A stretch of DNA of 64,000 bases from Candidatus Wolfebacteria bacterium GW2011_GWE2_44_13 (lineage in GTDB: Bacteria > Patescibacteria > Paceibacteria > UBA6257 > UBA9933): contig LCHW01000003.1 in the NCBI GenBank assembly GCA_001000675.1, positions 68,485 to 132,484 of the forward strand, written 5' to 3'. A model generated the notes under the pieces. That model was not told where the DNA came from, searched no databases, and saw nothing but the letters and a program-made list of their open reading frames with translations. Shown piece by piece: positions 16,921 through 23,987 of this stretch. Both the position numbers and the translations under genes were made by a program. Positions within the stretch are counted from its first letter, which is position 1. Each line of letters begins with the position of its first letter.

Positions 16921-17081
16921 CCGCTCAATTACTATTTTAGTAACTAATCAGTGCTAACAGTTCTATGCCGACAAAAGACTGTTTGAAAGCGGCCCTACTC
17001 TTGAATTTACTGTATACGGGCTAAGCTAATAATCAACGGTTTTATAAGCACTGATTCTTGAAGTATTCTATTGTTCTTTCT
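16864..17081 (-). ncRNA. Candidate structured non-coding RNA (~215 nt)
   Basis: The 16686–17228 gap has no credible gene. On the minus strand a promoter-like pair (GCTACA, 17 nt, TATACT at 17089–17117) is followed by a segment with no ATG for over 100 nt, a closing stem AATCAGTGCT/AGCACTGATT (17047–17056 with 16946–16955) enclosing an AACAGT/ACTGTT hairpin and a GCCC/GGGC pairing, and then a U-run terminator. Promoter, fold and terminator together suggest an independent RNA. An alternative is the long 3' UTR of the membrane-protein gene at 17229. Confidence 0.4.
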
Positions 17082-17088
17082 TGAATTA

Positions 17089-17117
17089 AGTATAACACGC
17101 TACCCCTTTTATGTAGC
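17089..17117 (-). promoter_or_regulatory. Putative promoter of the 16.9-kb RNA
   Basis: GCTACA (17112–17117), 17-nt spacer, TATACT (17089–17094). The −10 box is strong and the −35 box weak. Confidence 0.35.
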
Positions 17118-17228
17118 ATAAAACGAGGTAATATTCCCATTAAATGTGGGCGCGCAGACTCTTGACAGATTTATTTCTGACACCTTCTAAGCCGGCGGAC
17201 CAGACTTAAATGCATTTTCGAATTCATA

Positions 17229-17618
17229 TTATTTCCTTCTCGTCTCCCTCGTTTTTTTCTCAAGATATTCGCTATCCATGGCCATTTTCCAGCCTTCTCG
17301 CGCGTGTAATATGAAATTAGGAATGTTAGAAACGACGGTAATCCCGAGGATTCCCCAGAAAGCCACTATTTCAATAGTTGCATACCCTAATTTAAACCAC
17401 TCGACACTTACATAGTCGATGCCCCAGAGTAAGACACTTACAACAATTAATGTGGCCATGTGCAACGCAAACCCTCCCAGATTAACGGCAATTTGTTTTC
17501 TTCTAATAACTCCAATGAGGGCAACGACCGCTGCCACAAAACTTAGCCATGATTGCATAATGAGTCTTGCCGCTGCCCATCCAAGAAATATAGCGATCAC
17601 AATCCTTATAATTAGCAT
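17229..17618 (-). CDS. Small four-helix membrane protein
   Basis: The 129 residues form about four transmembrane helices separated by very short loops, with a charged C-terminal tail (EKKTRETRRK). No family was recognised and there are no catalytic motifs. It follows the PG-binding-domain gene by 14 nt and is likely in the same transcript, so a role at the envelope alongside that protein is possible. Confidence 0.6.
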   Translation of the reverse strand: MLIIRIVIAIFLGWAAARLIMQSWLSFVAAVVALIGVIRRKQIAVNLGGFALHMATLIVVSVLLWGIDYVSVEWFKLGYATIEIVAFWGILGITVVSNIPNFILHAREGWKMAMDSEYLEKKTRETRRK

Positions 17619-17632
17619 GTCTTTTATTATTT

Positions 17633-18730
17633 TTATTGAACTATTTTATAGTCTATATACCCGGAATCGTCATATTGTCCGCCACCGAATCGATAGTACC
17701 CAGCGCTAATTGCCCTTATATGCCAGACCAATCGAAATGTTTCTCCGACTGATTTTAAATCTTCCTCCGTTATTTTATACTCAAGTGTATTATTAGATAC
17801 ATACTTAAGTCTGTTATTTTCAAGCGAAACGGAGTCCATGAACGGCCTTGAGTTAGATTCCCAATTATATTCAATTCCTCTTCCCTGTGGATCTTTAGCT
17901 ATAACAGTTGCCTTGAACGTATCCCCTACGCGTAAAATTCGTGATCCTTCGCTCGGCCAGCTGATGTAGGGACCCTTGTATTGGTTGTACATAGATGTTT
18001 TATATGTATTTCCCTTACTATCTTCGAGGGAAAGAATTATAGGATACTGCTCATGTTCGGTATATGTATCCCGCTGTTCCTTTAGACGCTCTTCTTCGGC
18101 GTGTATCCTCTCTTCCTCTATTCGCTTGCGGTCCGCCTCTGCACTTTCTTGGTTACGCCTCAAAAGATCTGCTTGAATTTTTTCTCCATCAACTCTATTC
18201 TGTTCGTCTATTAGTTTTCTATACGCTTCCTCTCGTGAGGACCTATCCTGCGTAGTGTTTTGGACTTTACCACTTAGCTGTACCGGAGATTCTGCGAGGA
18301 TTTTTTCAGAGCTCTTCGCGATATTTCTCGACTGTTCTAAGCTCTGGAACCGCCTCACGGCCCGCGCAGTCAGCTTGCCATAATAGCCGGTTATAATGCC
18401 TTCCGGGTAGATATTGATATCTGCCGCCAAAATCGTCTGGAGCGTCCTTACCTTCTCCCCGGATGAACCTTCTTTAAGTTGTTCAATCAACTGCAAGACA
18501 TCAGTCATACCGACGGTATTAGTTGCTGTCTGCGGTTGAGCTTGTGCCTTCTGTAATGTTTGTAATTGTACAGTCAAACTTTCAATCTGTTTTTGTAGGG
18601 TCTGGATTAACGACTGCAGTGTCGCGGTTGTGGTTGATGCAGTCGTGGTCGTTTGTGCCGATGCAACGAACGCGTTGCCAAATATGATCCCGACTACCAG
18701 TATGGTTACTATGTTTCTTTTTATGTTCAT
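17633..18730 (-). CDS. Secreted peptidoglycan-binding-domain protein with coiled coil
   Basis: A 365-residue protein with a signal peptide (hydrophobic run ending FVASAQ, about residues 8–26), a Gln-rich helix of about 40 residues, and a PG_binding_1-type domain (about 85–135: GSSGEKVRTLQTIL, GIITGYYGKLTARAVRRFQ). A long Glu/Arg/Lys-rich coiled coil (about 165–220) and a C-terminal beta-rich domain (about 225–365) follow. It is probably anchored to the wall or surface. A related PG-binding module occurs in the surface protein at 60163–61224. A structured RNA candidate lies directly upstream. Confidence 0.75.
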   Translation of the reverse strand: MNIKRNIVTILVVGIIFGNAFVASAQTTTTASTTTATLQSLIQTLQKQIESLTVQLQTLQKAQAQPQTATNTVGMTDVLQLIEQLKEGSSGEKVRTLQTILAADINIYPEGIITGYYGKLTARAVRRFQSLEQSRNIAKSSEKILAESPVQLSGKVQNTTQDRSSREEAYRKLIDEQNRVDGEKIQADLLRRNQESAEADRKRIEEERIHAEEERLKEQRDTYTEHEQYPIILSLEDSKGNTYKTSMYNQYKGPYISWPSEGSRILRVGDTFKATVIAKDPQGRGIEYNWESNSRPFMDSVSLENNRLKYVSNNTLEYKITEEDLKSVGETFRLVWHIRAISAGYYRFGGGQYDDSGYIDYKIVQ

Positions 18731-18817
18731 GATTATTGGTTATGATTTAATGCTTATTTTATCTATATATGGTTTACACACCGACCTTTGCAGTCCTGGA
18801 GATGGTTTTTCGGATAC

Positions 18818-18979
18818 AAAAAACCCACCACCAGGTAGACCTTACGGCCATATACAAGTTTCCCTGTATAACGCAACGAGCGATCCTGATGATGGGATCT
18901 TTATGCTCGTTGCGATTTTGACCATACCACCAGGATTTCTCCTGATGGGTTAGGTCTACTGGATGATATTTAGTTGTTA
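18818..18979 (-). ncRNA. Candidate structured RNA with two GAAA tetraloops
   Basis: On the minus strand an 11-bp closing stem with one bulged base (18831–18842 with 18952–18962) surrounds three hairpins. The first has 9 bp capped by GAAA (18927–18948). The second has 10 bp, a 5-nt bulge and 5 more bp (18872–18914). The third has 8 bp capped by GAAA (18851–18870). A TATAAT box (18986–18991) precedes it and a six-U run (18818–18823) follows. It sits between the terminator of the zinc-ribbon gene and the start of the PG-binding gene. It could be a stand-alone RNA or a 5'-leader element of that gene. Confidence 0.55.
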
Positions 18980-19005
18980 ATTTGTATTATATACTCTTTA
19001 TTCAG

Positions 19006-19035
19006 AAAATCCACGCTTTACTCAGCATGGATTTT
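19006..19035 (-). terminator. Terminator of the zinc-ribbon gene 19051–19443
   Basis: AAAATCCA (19006–19013) and TGGATTTT (19028–19035) arms, with T-rich sequence on the exit side. Confidence 0.6.
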
Positions 19036-19050
19036 TCTAATGGTATTTTA

Positions 19051-19443
19051 TTATCTACAGGACGAGGGCGGCTTTCGGTTTACGTATAGCGTTTGATATC
19101 CTGGATCTGTCTGAGTACTTGTCTTACATTCTGGACATCCATGGAACGCGCGATTTGCTCCGGGGCGCATTCGTACGGTTTTACTGTTCACATCCCAACA
19201 ACGAGAGCAGAATGGGCCCTCCTCTTTTTCCCCTATTTTCCAATAAGCACCATTTCTGAATTCAAGACTATCCCTCACTTTAAGCAGCTCCTTTAATGCT
19301 CGATTCTCAATTTCAAGATCATAGATATGCTTTTGCTGATCAAGTAACTCTTTTTGAACAACTAAAATCTGCTCATATTGTTCAATCTTCCCAGCCTCTT
19401 TTAAAACAGCGGCTGCTGATTTTAATTCATCAAATATAGCCAT
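19051..19443 (-). CDS. Coiled-coil plus zinc-ribbon protein
   Basis: The 130 residues divide into an N-terminal coiled coil (about 10–55, rich in Leu, Glu and Lys) and a C-terminal four-cysteine zinc ribbon (CSRC near residue 79 and CPEC near 104). Similar architectures occur in phage and mobile-element genomes, but no specific function is known to me. It lies inside the island, upstream of the structured RNA candidate and downstream of the four-gene operon. Confidence 0.7.
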   Translation of the reverse strand: MAIFDELKSAAAVLKEAGKIEQYEQILVVQKELLDQQKHIYDLEIENRALKELLKVRDSLEFRNGAYWKIGEKEEGPFCSRCWDVNSKTVRMRPGANRAFHGCPECKTSTQTDPGYQTLYVNRKPPSSCR

Positions 19444-19622
19444 ATTTTATTTAACCTTTTTAGACTCTCACTCGATACATTTTCGCCGTATTTAGAGTGA
19501 ATATGCAAAATTTCTACTAACTCTGATTCCTCGTATTTTTTCAGTTTATCAGTTTCCTTCTGTCCGCTTATGAACTCCGCCTCATTTAAAATACTACGTT
19601 TGATTATCCTTCTTTTTTCAAT
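19422..19622 (-). CDS. Possible small gene with non-ATG start
   Basis: An uninterrupted 66-codon frame with ordinary, charged, helical-looking composition (for example DKLKKYEESELVEILHIHSK) fills the gap upstream of the zinc-ribbon gene and overlaps its start. There is no ATG, GTG or TTG at the frame's left end. An ATT codon (19620–19622) lies 7 nt after an AGGA. It could be a real gene with a rare start, or a gene that lost its start. Confidence 0.3.
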   Translation of the reverse strand: MEKRRIIKRSILNEAEFISGQKETDKLKKYEESELVEILHIHSKYGENVSSESLKRLNKIWLYLMN

Positions 19623-19660
19623 TAATCAATCCTGTTTTTTAGGATTTCTATGTAACCGGC

Positions 19661-20938
19661 TTAAGCTTGCAAATCCTGCTCCACCTCAATCTCCGCCTCA
19701 AGCGCCTTATTCCATCTCTCAAGATAGTCAATATTCTTTTTGACAATTTCTTCATCCAATGGGGAGTACTTCTGATGCGCAGCTGTCAGATTCGCTATTA
19801 GATCGGCCAGACTCGTTTGCTCAATCGTATTCAATTCCATCTCTCGCGTATAAATAAAGTGGCGCTGTGCCTTTGAATGATCAACTTCGAGGGCAATAAT
19901 ATTGTCGGGGTCACTCTGAATAAGTGCCATGCTCTTTTTACACTCGATGTCGAGCAAACTGGCGTATCTCATATCCCTTAAAAGAGCAATTGCCGTAGGG
20001 ATTGCGAAAAATTCGTGAATGCCACGTATATAATATCTTGACGGAGGCCCCCCTCCTATTTTACTTACCCTGGCCTTTACCTCGCCATAAAAAATGCCAT
20101 TACAAACTCCGGTCATTCCAAGCTTACCCAATAGCAGAGAAAAGTAGCTCCCATAAAGATTTGTAACCTTAACATCTCTTTCCTTTGCAATTTTCACGAA
20201 CGAAACAAGCTTTTTCAGCTTATTAATATCGGCAGTCTTTTCGTTTATATCATCTATCCAAATAAAAATCTCATCACATCCGGTGTATTCCTTGATCAGA
20301 CCCTCCGTAAGACTGTGAGAGTTTGTTGAGATTATTGGAATAACTTTCCCCGCAGTCTTTTCTTTTGTTTTGGCTAAAAGTTTCTTATTTATACCAAGCC
20401 ACTCATCAGCGAGATCGTTAAAATAAAAATATGGGGGAATAATTGCAATTGGCTTAAGCCCCCCTCCCTCTCCTTTTACTAAGTGCTCTGCGCCATTTTT
20501 AATGAGAAATTTTTCATATTTTTTAATAGCGCGCCCTCTCTCACTCTCCATCTTCTGAGTCTGTAGTATGATGTTTTTTTCGCAAAAGCTATCGATAAAA
20601 TCATCCGTAAAATCTGCAGGGCGAAGGGCTGCGTATGCCGAATTGGTAAAGTGGCTACTTAGACCATAATCCGTAGTTAATTTCGCTATTGAAGGTTTAA
20701 ATTTACTTTCACCAGTTTTTTTGTCCGGGACTACATAGTCCGCTATATTGTTAAGCGCATAAATATATGTCATGGGATCAATGTAATATCCCTTATTAAT
20801 ATACTCGGCCGCCATGATAGTAGGATTTGAAGAGTACGAAAGAATGTGGGCTGGAATGAAAATGCCAGAAATTAATCCTCTGAGTTCTTTTATAACCTCC
20901 CTATCCCTATGGACGCCGAATCTGATAAAAAAGTTCAT
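19661..20938 (-). CDS. Large uncharacterised protein, last gene of the four-gene operon
   Basis: This 425-residue soluble protein alternates predicted strands and helices in a way that suggests an alpha/beta barrel. Notable segments are IPAHILSYSS and YIDPMTYIYAL near the start, IIPPYFYF, IISTNSHSL, IFIWIDDIN, VTNLYGSYFSLLLGKLG, GIFYGE and PSRYYIRGIHEF. The aromatic GxxYGE and RYY-x-x-x-H blocks look like active-site loops. I do not recognise the family. It overlaps the nuclease-like gene by ATGA, so it should act with that protein. A nucleotide- or nucleic-acid-directed enzyme in a defence-type module is only an inference. Confidence 0.65.
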   Translation of the reverse strand: MNFFIRFGVHRDREVIKELRGLISGIFIPAHILSYSSNPTIMAAEYINKGYYIDPMTYIYALNNIADYVVPDKKTGESKFKPSIAKLTTDYGLSSHFTNSAYAALRPADFTDDFIDSFCEKNIILQTQKMESERGRAIKKYEKFLIKNGAEHLVKGEGGGLKPIAIIPPYFYFNDLADEWLGINKKLLAKTKEKTAGKVIPIISTNSHSLTEGLIKEYTGCDEIFIWIDDINEKTADINKLKKLVSFVKIAKERDVKVTNLYGSYFSLLLGKLGMTGVCNGIFYGEVKARVSKIGGGPPSRYYIRGIHEFFAIPTAIALLRDMRYASLLDIECKKSMALIQSDPDNIIALEVDHSKAQRHFIYTREMELNTIEQTSLADLIANLTAAHQKYSPLDEEIVKKNIDYLERWNKALEAEIEVEQDLQA

Positions 20939-21345
20939 GCTAATTTTAAATTATTACTGCAGAAATAAGCTCGAATTACCTTGCTGGAACTATTTCCTCC
21001 TGGCTCAATTTCGACCCGTGGTTTGAATTCTTCATTGATCACTATTAACCCAACTCCAGCATTTTCGAAAATTTTCCTATTATTTAATGCTGGCGTGGCA
21101 TGCTGATGCCAAACAGCGAGATAGGATTGATCACAAGCAAGCGCGTTTACTCTTGCCTGTCTAAGACCACACTGCCAATCTTTAAGTTTAATCTCGATAG
21201 CTACAACATTCTCATCGTCCCTTTCTTTCTTCACAATGTCAATCCTTTTGCGTGCAAAAGCTGCTTGTCGTAGTACAATACAATCTTGTGATCGATAATA
21301 TGAGGCAAGCTTCACCTCGACTTTTTTTTCTGTTATTTTAGACAT
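20935..21345 (-). CDS. PD-(D/E)XK-like nuclease
   Basis: The 136 residues show the restriction-endonuclease-like core: a conserved Asp in KRIDIVKK (Asp36), then VVAIEIKLKDW giving the E-x-K pair (Glu51, Lys53), and a Gln in the LRQARVNA helix (Gln63). A strand with YLAVWH comes next. This order (D, ExK, Q) is typical of small PD-(D/E)XK enzymes that cut DNA. It is the third gene of the overlapping operon, joined by 8-nt and 4-nt overlaps to its neighbours, which supports a common function. Confidence 0.65.
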   Translation of the reverse strand: MSKITEKKVEVKLASYYRSQDCIVLRQAAFARKRIDIVKKERDDENVVAIEIKLKDWQCGLRQARVNALACDQSYLAVWHQHATPALNNRKIFENAGVGLIVINEEFKPRVEIEPGGNSSSKVIRAYFCSNNLKLA

Positions 21346-21994
21346 TTTTGAGATTATCTATAGTTTTCTCGTTTAAAACATATTTTCCCCCAAAAACTAA
21401 GACTATGCATTGCAAGACTAACCACCCCACAGCCCCCCAGGAAGAAATTGGGGAATTCTTTGTTGCAATAATCACTATCCCATCTATTATTTGCAAGCAA
21501 GATAGGACAGCAACCCCAAGTGCTATTGTATTATTTTGCCTTGAGCATTTTTTAAGCACAACCCTACTCTTCTTCCCTTTTATGAGATTTTCTAACTTAA
21601 CTTGAAACTCAATTACTTCTTCGATTGCCTTATACTGGATACTTTTAAGCCCTTTAATGAGCTCCAATTTATACTCATCTTGGAAAAAATCTTTAACATC
21701 TGTACCTTCAGGAATATCTGAGATTCGTCGAGAAACTTCCTCAACAAGATTATCCGCAAGAACGTCGCGTAGCGGGGCAACCATGTCGGTGTATATTCTT
21801 TCGTCTAATATATCTTGTATCTGCGTATCCCTATCTCCGTTAATATGATTGTAATGCATCCATAATCTAATAGACCCCACCAAAAATAGAATGGGTATTG
21901 CAAAAATTGCGAACTCCTGGATATTTGTGGTTATCAGTAGCGACTTAATCGCATCTAAATTTGACGTAGTCGCAATTGTGCTGGTCGTCATCAT
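21338..21994 (-). CDS. Three-helix membrane protein in the island operon
   Basis: A 218-residue protein with one transmembrane helix near the N-terminus (about 28–48), a charged cytosolic middle region of about 110 residues that is largely helical, and two closely spaced helices near the C-terminus (about 158–205). No family was recognised. It overlaps the upstream gene by ATGA and the downstream nuclease gene by 8 nt. In a defence-type module such a protein could be a membrane effector, but that is inferred only from context. Confidence 0.6.
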   Translation of the reverse strand: MMTTSTIATTSNLDAIKSLLITTNIQEFAIFAIPILFLVGSIRLWMHYNHINGDRDTQIQDILDERIYTDMVAPLRDVLADNLVEEVSRRISDIPEGTDVKDFFQDEYKLELIKGLKSIQYKAIEEVIEFQVKLENLIKGKKSRVVLKKCSRQNNTIALGVAVLSCLQIIDGIVIIATKNSPISSWGAVGWLVLQCIVLVFGGKYVLNEKTIDNLKNV

Positions 21995-22551
21995 TTTAAT
22001 ACCTGATGCTTAATTTCTGAATTTACAGTCATATCCGGATAATTCTCATAGACGTACTTTAAAAGCTGTCTAAGAGGCCAGTTCCCGTATCGTACTTTTA
22101 TTGCCTCTATACTATTTCGACTCTTACTATCAAGTTCGCCCCAGAGCTCTTTAGCAACCGCTTCGCCAATATCCGTTAATTTAAATTCAACATCGACCTC
22201 AGAATTGTCTGGGGGAATTTCTTCAAACTGAATATCGTCAATGTATTTAATCTGCTCAGGACTTATTTCGGTACTCTGTCCCGTTCTTTTTGCAATTCCT
22301 TTTACGAGTGGGTGTTCTGGGTCGGGAAAATTACGCAAGAACTCAAGTTCGGGATAAACTTCGCTCGAAAACGGGCCCATTTTATATGGGGCGAAAGAAA
22401 ATTTATCATTAATACCTTCTTCTCTGTCGAGGAGGAATAGCAGCTTCATAAGGCGCGTGATGCCTTGGATCGACTCACTGGATTGTCCTTTCATTCCTCT
22501 ACTGTAGAGTAAAAGCAAGATTAAATCCGATTTTTCAAGTGTACCGATCAT
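21991..22551 (-). CDS. Winged-helix / SocA-Panacea-like protein, first gene of operon
   Basis: The 186-residue protein starts with LILLLLYSRGM and GITRLMKLLFLLDREEG, then FAPYKMGPFSSEVYPELEFL. This pattern resembles the winged-helix fold of the SocA/Panacea and YwgA-type families, some of which are antitoxin or regulatory modules. The C-terminal half contains LTDIGEAVAKELW and YGNWPLRQLLKYVYENYP, also helix-rich. As the promoter-proximal gene of four overlapping genes it may be the sensor or regulator. The family assignment is by pattern only. Confidence 0.55.
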   Translation of the reverse strand: MIGTLEKSDLILLLLYSRGMKGQSSESIQGITRLMKLLFLLDREEGINDKFSFAPYKMGPFSSEVYPELEFLRNFPDPEHPLVKGIAKRTGQSTEISPEQIKYIDDIQFEEIPPDNSEVDVEFKLTDIGEAVAKELWGELDSKSRNSIEAIKVRYGNWPLRQLLKYVYENYPDMTVNSEIKHQVLK

Positions 22552-22617
22552 ATATTATATTATAGATTAATTAAACTCATTCTACCAGTAAAATTGTCTT
22601 CCTCACTATCGGCACCG

Positions 22618-23082
22618 TTACTCATCTTCATCCTCCTCGTCCAGCGCCCTTTCATACGCCTCAGCTGCTGCGAGCTCAGCTTTTGTCGGGAGGTGCTGTT
22701 CCTCCGTCTTTATCTCCCCGCCGTGCTGGATCCCCTGTAACGGTTTTCCTTGCGTGCGATCGAAGTACTCCTTGATCGCGGCAATGTTCTTACGGTTATG
22801 CCCCTCACTATAGAGCACATCGAGAAGGGCTTGCACCCTCGTCTTGGTAACAATCCTTGTTCCCCCAGTCGCCTTATCTACTTCTACGACATCCACCTCT
22901 TCGAGTATATGAGCATCGTGGATTGCTTTTATTTCTAATCTTTCCAGCTTATCCTGGTTTGACTTTCTTCCCGATCCCGGCCGAAATCCTCCCCGTCCAA
23001 TTCCATTGGGGATATATTTTTTTCCGCTCTTTACCGTTCCGCGTTCGAATTCCTTATTTTTTGATTTCTCTTCTTTTTTCAT
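22618..23082 (-). CDS. Phage terminase-small-subunit-like protein
   Basis: A 154-residue highly charged protein with a Lys-rich start, the GRGGFRPGSGRKS motif common to phage packaging-associated proteins, a central helical segment (KTRVQALLDVLYSEGHN, IAAIKEYFDRTQGKPLQ) and an acidic tail ending EDEDE. It resembles small terminase or packaging-associated proteins. No large terminase or capsid gene is nearby, so it is probably an orphan. It is the right-most minus-strand gene of the island and marks it as mobile DNA. Confidence 0.6.
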   Translation of the reverse strand: MKKEEKSKNKEFERGTVKSGKKYIPNGIGRGGFRPGSGRKSNQDKLERLEIKAIHDAHILEEVDVVEVDKATGGTRIVTKTRVQALLDVLYSEGHNRKNIAAIKEYFDRTQGKPLQGIQHGGEIKTEEQHLPTKAELAAAEAYERALDEEDEDE

Positions 23083-23291
23083 TTTATCAATTTCACCCTT
23101 ACTCTCTTTCTCTTCTTGTTCTATTCCCTATGAGGTATGAATGCATACTATATACCTGCACAATTATTGCCTTATTTTACTCCCCTTATTAAACATATAC
23201 TTGTATGCCATACGTGGCGAATACATTTTTCCAGTGTAATACGGTCTGTTCTATGGTGTTCCATCCAACACCCAAGTCGTGCACCAAAAAC

Positions 23292-23322
23292 AAAAACCAC
23301 CAGCCCAAGGCTGGTGGTTTTT
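23292..23322. terminator. Bidirectional terminator, CCAGCC family
   Basis: AAAAACCACCAGCC–CAA–GGCTGGTGGTTTTT. A nearly identical copy is at 23899–23929, and one with a different loop at 25046–25078. Confidence 0.85.
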
Positions 23323-23361
23323 GTTTATACACCATATATCCTTTTACATTGCCCTAAAAAC

Positions 23362-23390
23362 TTGACTTATTTTAGTATTAATGGTATTAT
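23362..23390 (+). promoter_or_regulatory. Promoter of the lipoprotein gene
   Basis: TTGACT (23362–23367), 17-nt spacer, TATTAT (23385–23390), followed by an AGGAGA Shine-Dalgarno before the ATG. Confidence 0.65.
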
Positions 23391-23441
23391 TTATTTAACA
23401 GTTCGCTAGGCACATTTATAAAAACTATATAGGAGAATTTC

Positions 23442-23855
23442 ATGAAAACCGTCGCCTTGTCGATTGCCTTCCTCTTATTTCTTTTAGGGTGCTCGCAACA
23501 AGAGGGGTCTGTCTTTCGGACAGGCATCGTCGTTAGAAAAGATCATCAACCCGAAAAATACTGGGTACAGGACGGCAACCTTTTTACTGTCACTGTTGTC
23601 GGAAAAGCTTCGTTTACAACGAATAATCGGATGCTTCTCCTACACCACCAGTGTGAGTCTTGGATGCTCGTCCTCCAAGATGCGACAAGCAATAACAAGG
23701 AGCGCATCGTATATGTTCCTCAGAGCACTTACGATGCCACGCCCATTGGGTCCGCGTACCGGTTCGACTATTGGTACGACAGAAACGAGCCAACCGTCGA
23801 TCGCCAAGCTGCAACAGCGGAGGATATTTCCTCCTATGGCGTTCAGAAACAGTAG
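23442..23855 (+). CDS. Small lipoprotein
   Basis: A 137-residue protein with a typical lipoprotein signal: Lys, a hydrophobic run (VALSIAFLLFLL) and lipobox LLGC with the modified cysteine near residue 17. The rest is a small soluble, beta-rich domain (for example YWVQDGNLFTVTVVG, SYRFDYW-like aromatic segments) with no recognised family. It should be attached to the outer face of the cytoplasmic membrane. It is a single-gene unit with its own promoter, a Shine-Dalgarno (AGGAGA) and a terminator, unlike the core genes. Confidence 0.75.
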   Translation: MKTVALSIAFLLFLLGCSQQEGSVFRTGIVVRKDHQPEKYWVQDGNLFTVTVVGKASFTTNNRMLLLHHQCESWMLVLQDATSNNKERIVYVPQSTYDATPIGSAYRFDYWYDRNEPTVDRQAATAEDISSYGVQKQ

Positions 23856-23861
23856 TTCCCC

Positions 23862-23895
23862 GCCGCCATGTCTTATGACCTCTGGCGGCTTTTTT
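23862..23895 (+). terminator. Terminator of the lipoprotein gene
   Basis: GCCGCCA (23862–23868) pairs with TGGCGGC (23883–23889), followed by TTTTTT. Confidence 0.85.
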
Positions 23896-23898
23896 ATC

Positions 23899-23929
23899 AA
23901 AAACCACCAGCCCAAGGCTGGTGGTTTTT
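23899..23929. terminator. Second copy of the CCAGCC terminator
   Basis: The hairpin is identical to the one at 23292–23322, with U-runs on both strands. Confidence 0.85.
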
Positions 23930-23944
23930 GTTTTGCATGATTCC

Positions 23945-23976
23945 TAAAAAAACTGCGCCCTTGAGAGGGCGCAGTT
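23945..23976 (-). terminator. Terminator of the helical-repeat gene
   Basis: AACTGCGCCC–TTGAGA–GGGCGCAGTT (23951–23976) followed by seven T on the minus strand. Confidence 0.85.
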
Positions 23977-23987
23977 GCTGCGAAAAA

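Larger units (their letters stand above)
23083..23441. other. Intergenic region at right end of island
   Basis: No gene is seen. The region holds promoter-like AT-rich sequence for the minus-strand gene, a strong bidirectional terminator at 23292–23322 and the promoter of the plus-strand lipoprotein. A clear second copy of the tRNA-Lys(CTT) 3' end was not found here, so the right attachment site is undefined. Confidence 0.5.

Noticed and set aside
23281..23290. GTGCACCA as the right attachment site of the island
   Set aside because: Only eight bases match the tRNA-Lys 3' end (TGCACCA), which is too short to claim.
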